A DNA stretch of 64,000 nt, from contig NC_069660.1 of NCBI RefSeq assembly GCF_027244095.1, forward strand, positions 105,872,834 to 105,936,833, read 5' to 3'. This DNA comes from Hemicordylus capensis. Lineage: Eukaryota; Chordata; Lepidosauria; Squamata; Cordylidae. The notes under the pieces are model-generated. The model saw only the letters and a list, made by a program, of their open reading frames with translations. It was not told the DNA's origin and searched no databases. The position numbers were made by a program, and so were the translations under genes. Shown here piece after piece: positions 22,436-34,146 of the stretch (position 1 is the first letter of the stretch; each line of letters starts with the position of its first letter).

Positions 22436-22820
22436 TGGTGGGTTGCACCCATGCCTCCAGCGGCTTCCTACTCTCCTGCTTCTGTTCAAAAGTGCTGGAA
22501 TTACTTCTGATAAAGGTCACATCTTTTAGAGTGACTAAACAAAAGCACTACAATTACTGCTGATGAGCCATATCTATCTAGATTTTTTTCATCTTCTCTG
22601 GGACATTTGCATCCTGTTCTTCTTAGTCATCATTACACAAAAGATATCCCTCCTGACTCAATAGGCATTTATACGATACTATGATAGATAGGTGAACTGC
22701 TCAACCTGTGAGAGTTTATGGGCTTTGAAAAGGGATCCAGGTTTCATTGGGTGGGCTTCCAAGCTCTTCAGCTCATGTGTGACCAGAACATCATGCTGGC
22801 TGTGTAGGAAGTTTGTTAGG
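22436..22820. other. No recognised feature
   Basis: Intergenic sequence; the first tens of bases continue the CR1 remnant. Confidence 0.4.
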
Positions 22821-23512
22821 AACATAGGAAACTGCCATATACTGAGTCAGACCATTGGTCTATCTAGCTCAGTATTGTCTTCACAGACTGGCAGTGGCTT
22901 CTCCAAGGTTGCCAGCAGGAATCTCTTTCAGCCCTATCTTGGAATAGGAATAGGGAAGGAAGACGCGACCAAGAGGTTCATGCAGATGAGACAATAAATC
23001 TCTTCTGGAAAAGTTTGTATGGTTATGTGCAAAAAGACAAGAGTATCTCTTCTAAACAGCAATGGGACAAATTGTGGAAATGGACGTCGGACGTAACCCC
23101 CCCGATTACCTGATGTGCCTTGAAATCCCCCACCCCCAAGTTACAGTACTACCTGCATATACTTCATAACCTTGTGGGTTTCCAAATCCTTGTGTGTAAA
23201 TCTTTGTAGATATATCATGTACAAACAACCACTTTGTATATAATTGTGCTTTGGCAACGTACTGTATGCCTTGGTAGTTTGTTGGTTCAATTAAAAAAAA
23301 AAATCTTGTCCTATTAAAAACAAATAAATCTTGTCCTATCTTGGAGAAGCCAGGGAGGGAACTTGGAACCATCTGCTCTTCATCTTCTGAGGGGAATATC
23401 TTGCAGTGCTCACACATCAAGTCTCCCATTCATATGCAACCAGGGCAGACCCTGCTTAGCTATGGGGACAAGTCATGCTTGCTACCACAAGACCAGCTCT
23501 CCTCCTCAGGGG
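22821..23512 (-). repeat. 5S rRNA-headed SINE, split by an L1 insertion
   Basis: Inverted, the head (23512 down to 23420) carries TAGCTAAGCAGGGTC, CCTGGTTGCATA and GAATGGGAGAC, which match the 5S rRNA internal promoter words GAAGCTAAGCAGGGTC, CCTGGTTAGTAC and GGATGGGAGAC. The tail (22943 down to 22821) is the same as in the tRNA-headed SINEs. The body is split at 22944-23334 by an L1 fragment flanked by an 11-bp duplication. Confidence 0.85.
22944..23334 (+). mobile_element. 5'-truncated L1 insertion with target duplication
   Basis: CCTATCTTGGA occurs at 22933-22943 and again at 23335-23345. Between them lies an ORF2 C-terminal trace (WDKLWKWTSD, about 23067-23096), a 3' untranslated region and A-rich ends. 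This is the usual product of L1 target-primed insertion. Confidence 0.8.
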
Positions 23513-23889
23513 TGTAGTGGAGGGGGGACGTGCAGCTACTTCTCAGCTTCTCTGGCTGTTGGGGTGGGCATAGTCATGGGGGCTGTCATGGAGAGCGCCT
23601 GAACTTCTGAATTTGCAACTACATCACTGCTGTTCCCCTAGGAAGGAATCAACAAGAGTGGGGGCTTCTCACCCTTGATCATATAGGTTATCTTGAGCTG
23701 CTTTTCGATCAAATCATGAGAATGAGGAGAGAATGAGAGAGAGAGCCATCTTGTTTAACAAGGAAATCTTCTCATGCAGTTCCCCTGTTTCCAGCAGTGC
23801 TAAAACTGCTGCATGAATCTGCCCCCCAAATGGTCAGTTATTTTCATGGGTTTAGTCCTGTGGGAAGGCATAGCATGAGCATAGCACCC
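23513..23889. other. No gene; a possible decayed hAT fragment at 23511-23640
   Basis: CAGGGGTGTAGTGG on the left and AACTACATCACTG on the right look like weak hAT ends, but the match is poor. Nothing else was identified. Confidence 0.3.
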
Positions 23890-24590
23890 TCACACCTTGT
23901 TGTATTTTATTTTATTTTATTATTTATTAATATATTTCTATACTGCCCAAAACTTGTGTCACTGGATGGTACAATTAAAATCAGTAATATTAACATAATT
24001 TAAAACCCTACATTAAAAGTGTTAAAACTATAAATCTAATTAAAAGCCTGGGTGAATAAATGTGTCTTCAGTGCCTTTTAAAAAGTTGCCAGAGATGGGG
24101 AGGCTCTTATTTCAACAGGGAGCACATTCCAAAATCCAGGAACAGCAACGGAGAAGCCCCGTCCCCGAGTAGCCACCAGACGAGCTGGTGGCAACTGCAG
24201 ATGAACCGCTCCAGATGCTCGTAATGGGTGATGGAGCTCATGGTGAAGAGGATGTTCTCTTAAATACCCAGGGCCAAAGCTGTTTAGGGCTTTATAGGTG
24301 ATAACCAGCACCTTGTATTTTGCCAAAAAACCTATTGGCAGCCAGTGTAGTTCTTTCAACACAGGAGTAATATGGTCTCTCCTAGATGACCCAGAGACCA
24401 ATCTGGCCACCGCATTTATGAAGACTTGATCATTTTCATCCAAGACAGAAATTTGGTGATCATGGGCAGTGTCAGGGATCAGCCGGGCTAAGCACTGACT
24501 GAAAGCCCACACCTGTAAAAAGGCCCACAATGCTGCCCAGTAAGCCAGAGCCAAAGGTGAAGGCTTATTGGATGGTGATGGGGATCAGTG
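23890..24590 (-). pseudogene. L2 LINE, C-terminal fragment and 3' end
   Basis: The minus-strand frame 24554-24078 encodes the end of an L2-type ORF2: ARLVSGSSRRDHITPVLKEL, then HWLPI, YKVLVITYKALN and GPGYLREH. The 3' end follows (TTCACCCAGGCTTTTAATTAG) and terminates in a TTTA-rich tail near 23890. Reverse transcriptase is missing, so it is 5'-truncated. Confidence 0.85.
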
Positions 24591-24769
24591 GGAATAACTG
24601 ACCATTTGCCTCCTCCTGTTGGCACCATTTTATAATCCCCCAGAGTCCTGTGCTCCTGATGCAGCATCTGCCTGCTGCCAGTTAGCTTTCTGAGTTGGAA
24701 ACCATCAGTGCATGATGGTACTCAACTAGGAAAGAGAATGGAGTAGCAGATAAAGAGCCCTCCTTTGGT

Positions 24770-25061
24770 GCCGCGATTGTAGCAATGAGTGGCAATGCAA
24801 AGGCTCTGGAATATGCTCCCTGTTGAAATAAGAGCATCCCCTTCTCTGTTTGCTTTAAGGAAGGCCCTCAAGACGTACCTGTTTTCTAAGGCTTTTAGCT
24901 GAAAATTTAGAACTCTTATCTCTTATAGCAAAAAAGATAGTGATCCTTTATCTTTTGAGATTGCTTTGTGAATTTTAACTGTTTTAATATCATTTTACAT
25001 TTGCAGTGTTTCTTAACTTTGTACACTGCCTAGAGATGCATATATCAGGTGGTATAGAAAT

Positions 25062-25062
<1 letters not shown>
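24770..25062 (+). repeat. L2 LINE 3' end, plus copy
   Basis: TCTGGAATATGCTCCCTGTTG, then TAAGGAAGGCCCTCAAG and GTACACTGCCTAGAGATGCA, are the sense-strand equivalents of the L2 tail at 23890-24590. A tetranucleotide microsatellite has grown at its 3' end. Confidence 0.8.

Positions 25063-25128
<66 letters not shown>
25062..25128. repeat. (GAAA)n microsatellite
   Basis: About 16 near-perfect copies of GAAA at the 3' end of the L2 fragment. Confidence 0.95.
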
Positions 25129-27427
25129 ACATCCATCTCCTGCTTGGTTCTCTTCCCACACATACACCAGACATAGGGGTGGGAGCAGTGTGGTGTTGAG
25201 GGCCACTCAGGGCTTTGTCCCAGGGAGAACTGGCACCAATTCTGCAGGTGGCACAGCCATTCCCTCCCACACAAGCATCAATGGCATTAACAGCCAATGT
25301 GGCATTAACACCCCATCTGCGGCATTGACAACCCATCAAGTCAATTTATATGGCCAATTTTGTTGTTGTTGACAAATTGAAGTTGAGAAGAGGACTTTTT
25401 AAAGTGGATATATTTTTTTATTCATCTTGTGAATACTTCAGCATGTCCCTTGGCTCTCTTGAAGAAGCCATGATCTGTATACATGTGGTAGCATTCAGAA
25501 GGCTGGCTGAGTGTTGGGCCTCTAACTTCCCCGTACTAAGGAAAAATCAGTATCAGTTTCATCATCACTGTGATTCAGCAGCGTGGTTATTCCATGCCTT
25601 ATCTGCTCTGCTGACTTACCTTGGAAGAGTCAGGAATATCTTGTGGAAGAAGCACAATACACAAGAGTTGTAGCTGTGATGTAGGAACATACAGGAATCT
25701 GTGGTTAGTTACCATGAATTCCTTTTTCTCTGTATCTGCATGTTACCCACGGAGGAGGGAAACAACTGCGTGGGAGAAACAGTATCCTCCTGAACGGCAA
25801 GCAGTTAAAGTTCATTTTGCTATTCATCCTTTAGCAGTGTAACATATGGAGCCTAGTAAGGAATAATAAATTATGAATAAAGCAGTGGAACACATTTGCA
25901 CCCAGGACACTATTCTATCATTTTATATATATAGACACACTCACCCACCATATAACATAATGAGCAATAGGTCCCATATGTTGCATAAAAATGTATTTCT
26001 TGGTTGCCTACAAATGTCACAAAAACCTGGCAGCTATGAGCTGATTCATCAAAGGCAATATGAGAGTTAGAGGCAATCCCCAGCTAATAGTGGAATGAGA
26101 ACAGAAGGTGGTTGTAGTCATATCTGTTAAAGCCAGTGGGATTCACTGCTAGCTTCAGTGGGATGGTGACTGAAGCCTGTGTTTTTGTTGGTGAGGTCAG
26201 CCATAGACTTATATTGTGCAAGCTCCCCTCCCCTCTGGGGCCTTCAGGGAGGCTCACAGTCAGCAATAGCATCTGAGCTGGATACAAAGGTTCTCTTCCA
26301 CATACAAAAAGCGTCTTCTGCTCTATAACTTGTGCTAGAACAGGGTGTCCAACTCTGGCCCACCAGCTGCTATTGGCCTACAACTCTCTTCATCCTTGGC
26401 TATTGTTGACCAAAATCAGCTGAAGGGCCCCAGCTGGACACCCAGAACATTGCACAAGGAAAGTGAACAATATTCAGATATGCTCCTCTTCTTGCACAAG
26501 TAGGGTCATACCACTTGCCATAGAACCTACTCATTACAGCAGTGTGCAAACTCCTGTGCAAGAAGCTATTTTCCTCCTTCTCATGGTTCTTTGGACCCAA
26601 ACCACTATAATAAATGTGTAAGACGTTGCCCACACAGCAAATTCACAGCAGCGGAAAGGTAACAGTAGCTTATATACAGCACAGTGCCCTGCTGATCCAA
26701 GGGCAGGGCGTGTGCTCTTGTTCTGCCCTTTCCCCAGCTCCCTGACTGCTGCTAGCAAGGAGCGAAAGGTTCAGTTGCTACTAAGGACTGGGTCACTGTT
26801 GCAGTAGCGAGGAGCTTCTCATTGGGAAAATGGGAGGCTCAGCACTACAGCAAAGATATGTTGGAAGTGAAGGACTTTGCGCTGTCTCTTGTCTCAGTGA
26901 CACAGGAGGACAGACTAGTGAGTCGGAGGGCTAGAGGGTCAAGGCATTGGTCATCCCTTCTCTACTGCCCTGACACTATCCCTTTGGAATGTAGATTGCT
27001 GCTCTCAGGGTCACTTCCTCCCTTCTCGTCCTGTCCCTTCTACCTTGCAACATGCAAGCAAGCTCCTCTCCCTGCACCATGTGTGCAGAGAAGATACAGA
27101 ATCCATCTGCATCCAGCTAGCTAGCTAGATTAGAGATCCTAACTCCTCACTTTCCTATCTAGAATGGAGTTCTCTAATAAATACCATATATATTGTTTTG
27201 AAACTATGAACTGGCTCCAAGTTACTTAACTCTCAGCATACATGCATGCCCATCTAAATCCGCTGTGTTGTGCCTCTGTGCACTCTGCTATAATGAAAAA
27301 GGGTTTCTCTACCAGAGAGAATTCCCAACAAGATACATGTTAACGTGTCTGCTTCCTAACTAGGTTAAGAAAAACTGGGTTTGGTTGTGGCATCCTAACC
27401 CACCAGCCTTGGCTAATTCGGAGGTAC
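25129..27427. other. Intergenic; a decayed MITE at about 26339-26450
   Basis: The MITE remnant carries CAGGGTGTCCAACTCTGGCC and GCTGGACACCC. No gene was recognised in the rest; the frames are short and lack family motifs. Confidence 0.45.
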
Positions 27428-27499
27428 TTTCTTCAGAGAACCCAAGATCTGAAACTCAGCATCAACCCTCAGGTTCAGATCTTGGGTTCTCTGAAGAAA
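27428..27499. repeat. Perfect 26-bp inverted repeat (20-base loop)
   Basis: Arms 27428-27453 and 27474-27499 are exact reverse complements (left arm begins TTTCTTCAGAGAACCC). No element ends or target duplication were recognised. Confidence 0.95.
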
Positions 27500-27689
27500 A
27501 TAGCTTAGAACAAGCCAAGACTGGCAGGTTCCGATGTAACGACCAATCTCAACCTTCCCTAAAAAGTCAAAAAGAAAAGGCGCATGCAGGGATGTGGGGG
27601 AGCGCACGCTCTTGGGAATGAGGGACATTGTGCAGAGCTCAGTGTAAACAGAGGTTCCACATGAAGGAAACAAGCAAACTAGCAAACTA

Positions 27690-27840
27690 GCTAGGTGACT
27701 CTGGGCCAGTCACTTCTCTCTCAGCCTAACCTACTTCACAGGGTTGTTGTGAAAGAGAAACTCAAGTATGTAGTACACCGCTCTGGGCTCCTTGGAGGAA
27801 GAGCGGGATATAAATGTAAAGATAATAATAATAATAATGA
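27690..27840 (+). repeat. tRNA-derived SINE, 5'-truncated
   Basis: Body and tail match 4272-4506 from AGGTGACTCTGGGCCAGTCA to the TAA-rich end. The polymerase III head is missing. Confidence 0.85.
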
Positions 27841-28127
27841 AGTCTAAATCTGCCTGGTAGGACTTACTTCTGAGAAATATGCATAGGATTGAGCTATAAG
27901 GATGTCAAATATTTTACAGCCTGATCCTATGCATTGTTTACATAGATGTAAGTCCAGCTATGTTCAATGAAAAGTAACTTCTTTCAATGGAGTTACTTCC
28001 ATGTAAAAATGTGTTAGATCAGCAACCCTGTGATTACTCTTAGATATTAGATTAGCAGCCCTTTGATTACTCTTAAATCTAAGGGCTAAGGGCTGGGGCC
28101 AACATACTAACTTGAACAGCTAGAGAA
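27841..28127. other. No recognised feature
   Basis: Contains two imperfect repeats of a GATTACTCTTA segment; no gene. Confidence 0.4.
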
Positions 28128-29884
28128 GAACATAAACATAAGAACATAAGAACATAAGAAAAGCCCTGCTGGATCAGGCCCACGGCCCATCTAGTCCAGC
28201 ATCCTGTTTCGCACAGTGGCCCACCAGATGCCGCTGGAAGCCACAGACAGGAGTTGAGGGCATGCCCACTCTCCTGCCATTACTCCCCTGGAACTGGTAC
28301 TCAGAGGCACCCTGCCCTTGAGGCAGGAGGTGGCCCACAGCCCTCCGACTAGTAGCCATTGATAGAACTCTCCTCCATGAAGTCATCCAAACCCCTCTTA
28401 AAGCCATCCAGGTCATTGGCTGTCACCAAATCCTGTGGCAGAGAGTTCCACAAGTGGATCACGCATTGTGTGAAAAAGTACTTCCGTTTGTTGGTCCTAG
28501 ACCTCCTGGCAATCAATTTCATGGAGTGACCCCCTGGTTCTAGTGTTGTGTGAGAGGGAGTATAATTTCTCTCTCTCCACTTTCTCCATGCCATGCATGA
28601 TTTTATAGACCTCTATCATGTCTCCCCGCAGTCATCTTTTTTCTAAACTAAAAAGCCCCAGGTGTTGTAGTCTCATCTCATAAGAAAGGTGCTCTAGGCC
28701 CCTGATCATCTTGGTTGCCCTCTTCTGTACCTTCTCCAGTTCAACAATGTCCTTTTTAAGATGTGGTGACCAGTATGCAGTACTCCAAGTGTGGTCGCAC
28801 CATAGTTTTGTATAAGGGCATTATAATGTTATCCGTTTTATTTTCAATCCCCTTTCTAATGATCCCTAGCATGGAATTTGCCTTTTTTACAGCTGCCGCA
28901 CATTGAGTCAACACTTTCAATGAGCTGTCCACCACAACCCCAAGATCCCTCTCCTGGTCCGTAACCGACAGCTCGGATCCCATCAGCGTATACTTGAAGT
29001 TGGGTTTTTTTGTCCCAATGTGCATCACTTTACACTTGCTAGCACTGAACCAGATTTGCCATTTTGTTGCCCACTCCCCCAGTTTGGAGAGATCCTTTTG
29101 GAGCTGCTCACAATCCATTTCGGATTTCACTACCCAGAAGAGTTTGGTATCATCTGCAAATTTGGCCACCTCGCTGCTTACCCCTGCTTCTAGATCATTT
29201 ATGAATAAATTAAAAAGCACCAGTCCCAGTACAGATCCCTTGTGGACCCCACTTCTTACTTCCCTCCATTGTGAAAACTCTCCATTTATACCTACCCTCT
29301 GTTTCCTGTCTTTCAGCCAGTTAGCAATCCACACATGTACTTGTCCCCTTATCCCATGACTGCTAAGTTTCCTCAGGAGTCTTTGATGAGGAACTTTGTC
29401 AAAAGCTTTTTGGAAGTCCAGGTAGACTATGTAAACTGGATCACCTTGATCCACACACTCGTTGACACTCTCAAAGAAGTCCAAAAGGTTGGTGAGGCAA
29501 GATTTACCTTTGCGGAAGCCATGCTGGCTCACTCCCAGCAGGGCCTGTTCTTGTAAGTGCTTTACAATTTTATCCTTGAGGATGCTTTCCATCAATTTGC
29601 CCGGAACGGACGTTAGGCTAACCGGCCTGTAATTTCCCGGATCGCCCCTGGATCCCTTTTTGAAAATCGGTGTTACATTTGCTACTCTCCAGTCCTCCGG
29701 TACAGAGCCCGATTTCAGGGATAAATTGAAAATTTTAGCAAGGAGGTTGGCAATTTCACATTTGAGTTCTTTGAGGACTCTTGGATGGATGCCATCCGGC
29801 CCTGGTGATTTGTTAGCGTTCTTGCTCACTTCAGTGTTGGTGAGATTGGGCCGAAGTAGTTATGTGTTTGGGTTCATCTAGAGA
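28128..29884 (-). pseudogene. CR1 LINE, reverse transcriptase to 3' end
   Basis: The minus-strand frame 29829-28756 encodes CR1 reverse transcriptase: NKSPGPDGIHPRVLKEL, then PVSLTSVPGKLMESI, HGFRKGKSCLTNL, YLDFQKAFDKVPH, NLFINDLEAG, KFADDTKL (with FADD), LGVVVDSSLK and MVRPHLEYC. The C-terminus continues in another frame (28594-28349; KYFFTQCVIHLWNSLP). The 3' end at 28128-28200 has the family's octamer-type tail (TTCTTATG when inverted, repeated three times). The 5' part, including the endonuclease, is missing; it is truncated at about 29884, where an L2 fragment in the opposite orientation begins. Few breaks are seen. Confidence 0.92.
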
Positions 29885-29889
29885 CGGGG

Positions 29890-30190
29890 AGACAGGGGGT
29901 GCCTTGGTTGCATGTGGGTAGCTATTCCGGTGGTGGAGGGGAATAGAAGAAGTAATGTTGGCAGATCGGCTTGCTGTTCCAGGGGAAGGGTAGTCAGAAA
30001 TTTAATAGCTATCTCCCCTTCCGGCTGTCCTGCCAGCTCTATGACCTCGGGGAGCACTGCCAACAACCCACATAGCCTTACCTTGCTCTTCTGCGATGCC
30101 AGGTCGGTCCAAAAGAAACCCGAGGTCATCCATGATTTGATTATGGATGAAGGGGCTGACCTGGTCTGTATCACCAAGACTTGGTGATAT
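29890..30190 (+). pseudogene. L2/CR1-superfamily LINE, start of endonuclease
   Basis: The frame to 30187 ends with FCDARSVQKKPEVIHDLIMD followed by EGADLVCITKTW, the typical opening of a CR1/L2-group endonuclease (consensus N-A-R-S-V...HDLI...TETW). Nothing of the reverse transcriptase follows; sequence passes to an L2 3' end near 30275, so the element is internally deleted. Confidence 0.7.
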
Positions 30191-30274
30191 GTACCCCAAA
30201 CTTAGGTACATACATTCAATATAGTCAGATACCCCGACAGGTAAGGGAGCTTTTATCCTTATAGAACACAGCCA

Positions 30275-30516
30275 CTCCACCTCCCAGCCCACGTCCGCTC
30301 ACCTGCTCCTCTACAGAATATCCATCTCTGACAATTTTTAGAAGGTATTTGAAAACCCACCTCTTCACCCAAGCTTTTTCTGTTCTTTAAAATTTTAAGG
30401 TTTTAATTCGTGGATGATTTTAAATTGTTAAATTGTTAAGTTTTTGTATATATTTTAACTTGTTTTATACTATTGTTAACCGCCCTGAGATGAAAGTTTG
30501 GGGTGGTGTACAAATG
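30275..30516 (+). repeat. L2 LINE 3' end
   Basis: GAAAACCCACCTCTTCACCC, then TGTTAACCGCCCTGAGATGA and a GTACAAATGTAATAATAA tail. The simple-repeat tail is the insertion site of the R4 element. Confidence 0.8.
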
Positions 30517-30523
30517 TAATAAT

Positions 30524-30559
<36 letters not shown>

Positions 30560-30568
30560 AATAATAAT
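30517..30568. repeat. (AAC)n/(TAA)n simple repeat
   Basis: About a dozen AAC units flanked by TAA units, between the L2 3' end and the R4 5' end. Confidence 0.95.
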
Positions 30569-30801
30569 CCCCCAGTGAGGCACTACCTTGGCGTGGTTGT
30601 GGGGCTTGTGTGCTCTGAGGAAGGTGAGAGCTATGCCAGAGGTCCAACCATACTGGACAGGTCTCACCAGAGGAGCCAGACAAAGAGTGCCTCTCCCATC
30701 AACAATATGGTGAGAGACGTAACTTTAATAAATCTATACTGGATCGGTCGTCGCCCGGGTCAACAAGGACCGCGCCAGGTGCTATAGTCCCTGGACATCT
30801 G

Positions 30802-32277
30802 GTGGCAAGTGGGCAACAGGACTCAGGATCTTCAGTTGAGCAACCAGGGCTGGAGACTGCAAGGTTACTGGAAGAAACGTCGCTTAACCGAAAAAAATAT
30901 ATGAAAAATGCCAACAAGGAAATAATGATCTGCTATTACAAGTCAAGTCCAACTAGAAGAGGTTATTTAAAAAGAATGTACCAAATTTGGAATGAGAAGC
31001 ATCCAGATACAGAAATAACAGAACAAAGGCTAGCAGACCAGAGAAGATACATAATAAGAAATAAAGTATTCACAGGAGTTGAGCTGGAAGAACTGCAAAG
31101 AGCAACACAGGCTCAAGATATGGAAGAAGAATTACCACCAATTGCAGAAGTTACTCGGGCGCAGGTGGAGGAGGTGTTGGAAATCGAGGATGCCACTGTT
31201 ACTGAACTGTTTCAAAATCAAAACCAGGCAACCTCCCCTTTGCCTTCACCTCAAAAACCCGAATGCCATTTAACAGAAAAGCAACAAGAACTAAAGCAAA
31301 AAATAACTGAGCACATGAACCAAACAACCACCAGGGTTCGAATTCCAGCTCTAAAAACAGTTGCAAAAAAACAACTTGCTCAGGCATTAAAAGATGTCAA
31401 TGCTGCACTTGCAGAAATAACAACCAATAATTTGCAAGAAACAAACCAACTAATGTACAGTGCAGCAACAATAACAACACAAGAGCTTGGATATAAGATC
31501 AGTGGACCTGTAAAAAAAGAAAGTAGTACATCACCTAAATGGAAGATTAGATTAGAAAATAAAATCGCCAGACTTAGATAAGATGCTAGTAAATTGAAAG
31601 ATATGAAAGACAAGAAGCTGAAGAATGAAAACACCAAACAGTATCTGATCCAGAAATACCACCTAGATTCAAGGAAAATTAGAGAAGTCCTGGAAATAAT
31701 AAAGCAGCAAATAACAGCAGTGTCAAAGAAGATTAGCAGATACGAAGCCAGAATTACACAACATAGGCAGAATCTCCGATTCCAGTCGAATCAGAGATGT
31801 TTCTACCAAAGCATAGAAGGAGAAACTGCAAGAAACGTAGAAACACCAAATAAAAAAGGAACAGTGCAATTCTGGGGGAAATTATGGAACAATCCAATAG
31901 ATTCTAATAAAAAAACAGGCTGGATGAAAGAGGTCGAAAAATGTAACCAACAAATGCAAGATCTAATCATAACACCAGAATTAATAAGTGAAAGAGCAAA
32001 GAAAATTAAAAATTGGACTGCGCCAGGCGACGATGAACTGCATGGCTTTTGGCTTAAACACCTAACAAGCCTTCATAAACAACTATCAAAACAGTTCAAT
32101 CACATTTTGCAAGGAGGTGATATTGAACAATGGCTAACAACTGGGAAAACTCATCTCATCATGAAAGACCCTGCAAAAGGTGCAGTTCCAAGTAATTATA
32201 GATCGATAACCTGCCTGCCAAGCATGTTCAAATTATTAACTGGCATAATAGCAGATGAAGTGATGCAACACTTATAA
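30802..32277 (+). pseudogene. R4 ORF, N-terminal region and start of reverse transcriptase
   Basis: One frame with a single internal TAA at 31579-31581. It is lysine- and glutamine-rich, with a likely coiled-coil near 31280-31700. The reverse transcriptase starts with WTAPGDDELHGFWLKHL (about 32014), the R2/R4-group equivalent of the GPDG motif, and PSNYRSITCLPSMFKLLTGI. No N-terminal zinc finger of the R2 type was recognised. The start codon is unclear; the first methionine after the leader lies near 30802. Confidence 0.75.
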
Positions 32278-33012
32278 ACTAACAAACAGCTTCTAGTTGA
32301 ACAGAAAGAAAATTGCCCGAACACCAGAGGCACAAAAGACCAGCTGCTGATTGACAAAATGATTTTAGAAAACTGAAAGAGAAGAAAAACAAATCTAAGT
32401 TTTGCATGGATTGACTACAAGAAAGCCTTCGATTCATTGCCTCACACATGGATACTAAAATGTTTAGAAACAACTGGTGTCAGCAAAAACATTCAGATAT
32501 TTATAAAAAAAGCAATGAGCATGTGGAGTACACAGTTCACAATCAATGGCGAGACACTTGGACAGGTTAGCATTAGAAGAGGCATTTTCCAACGGGACTC
32601 ACTATCCCCTCTGTTGTTTGTAATCGCCATGACCCCACTTTCACAAATACTAAACAAAACAGGCCTCAGATACCAAACATCTAAAACATCAAGTCAAATC
32701 AACCATCTGCTGTACATGGACGATCTGAAGTTGTATGGAAAGTCCCAGTCAGAAACTGAATCACTGCTAAACACTGTCCGTATATTCAGTAGCGATATAG
32801 CAATGGAGTTTGGACTAGACAAGTGTGCTGCATTAATAATGAACAGAGGAAAAATAAGAAAAACAGAAGGAATAGAACCGCCCAATGGAAGCAAGATCAA
32901 GAACCTGGAAGAGAAAGAACATTACAAATACTTGGGCATTCTCCAGGCTGATAACATCGCACACATTGAAGTTAAAAGAAAAATTGGAAGTGAATACATC
33001 CAATTGAGTTAG
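32278..33012 (+). pseudogene. R4 ORF, reverse transcriptase core
   Basis: Same frame as the preceding segment, with a TGA near 32374. Motifs: GTKDQLLIDKMIL, FAWIDYKKAFDSLPH, SIRRGIFQRDSLSPLLFVIA and YMDDLKLYGKSQSE (catalytic YMDD). KYLGILQADN is the motif after the palm. The frame is lost close to 33010. Confidence 0.8.
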
Positions 33013-34146
33013 AAAAATCCTAAAGTCCAAACTCAATGGCGGGAACACCATACAAGCCATAAACACCTGGGCTATACCTGTTATCAGATACACTGCAGGA
33101 ATAATAGACTGGACCCAGGCAGAGCTAGAGACGCTGGATCGTAAGACCAGGAAAATCATGACTATCAATCATGCTCTGCACCCCCGCAGTGATGTAGATA
33201 GGCTATACCTCCCTCGCAGCTCAGGTGGAAGAGGAATGCTGCAAGTCCATCAAACAGTAGAGGAGGAGAAAAGAGGCCTTGAAGAATATATCAAGGACAG
33301 TGAAGAAGATGCACTTCAAATGGTCAATAACGCGAAACTATTAAACACCAATGAAAGAAAGCAGGCCTACAAGAAAGAACAAGTCAAGAACCGAGCAGAA
33401 AAATGGAAAAATAAGCCCCTGCATGGTCAATATTTGCACAATATAAGTGGAAAATCAGACATCACCAAGACCTGGCAATGGCTTAAGAATGGTTACTTGA
33501 AGAAAGAAACAGAGGGTTTAATACTGGCTGCGCAACAACAGGCACTAAGAACAAATGCAATAAGAGCAAAAGTCAAAAAATCCACAACAAACAGCAAGTG
33601 CCGCCTTTGTAAAGAAGCAGATGAAACAGTGGACCACCTAATCAGCTGTTGTAAAAAGATCACACAGACTGACTACAAACAAAGGCATGACAAGGTAGCA
33701 GAGATGATACACTGGAACATCTGGAAAAAATACAAGCTACCTGTAGCCAAAAATTGGTGGGACCATAAAATTGAAAAAGTTGTAAAAAATGAAGATGTAA
33801 AAATATTATGGGACTTCCGACTACAAACAAACATCTGCCACACAATACACCAGATATAACTGTAGGCGAGAAGAAAGAAAAACAAGTTAAAATAATCGAC
33901 ATAGCAATACCAGGGGATAGCAGAATAGAAGAAAAAGAAATAGAAAAAATCACCAAATACAAAGATCTACAAATTGAAATGGAAAGGCTGTGGCAGAAAA
34001 AGACCCAAATAATCCCAGTGGTCATTGGCGCCCTGGGTGCAGTTCCAAAAGACCTTGAAGAGCACCTCAACACCATAGGGGCCACAGAAATCACCATCAG
34101 CCAATTACAGAAAGCAGCTTTACTGGGAACATCCTATATTCTGTGA
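33013..34146 (+). pseudogene. R4 ORF, thumb, zinc knuckle and restriction-like endonuclease
   Basis: A shifted frame from about 33015 to 33859 encodes RKIMTINHALHPRSDVDRLY, the zinc knuckle and the RHD motif. The original frame resumes near 33825 with HNTPDITVGEKKEKQVKIID, then DIAIPGD and KYKDLQIEMERLW: the PD...D...KxxKY catalytic pattern of R2/R4 endonucleases. It ends in TGA at 34144-34146, 126 bases before the tail. Confidence 0.8.

Noticed and set aside
22944-23334. A host exon or RNA gene within the split SINE
   Set aside because: The flanking 11-bp duplication and the A-rich end explain it as an L1 insertion.
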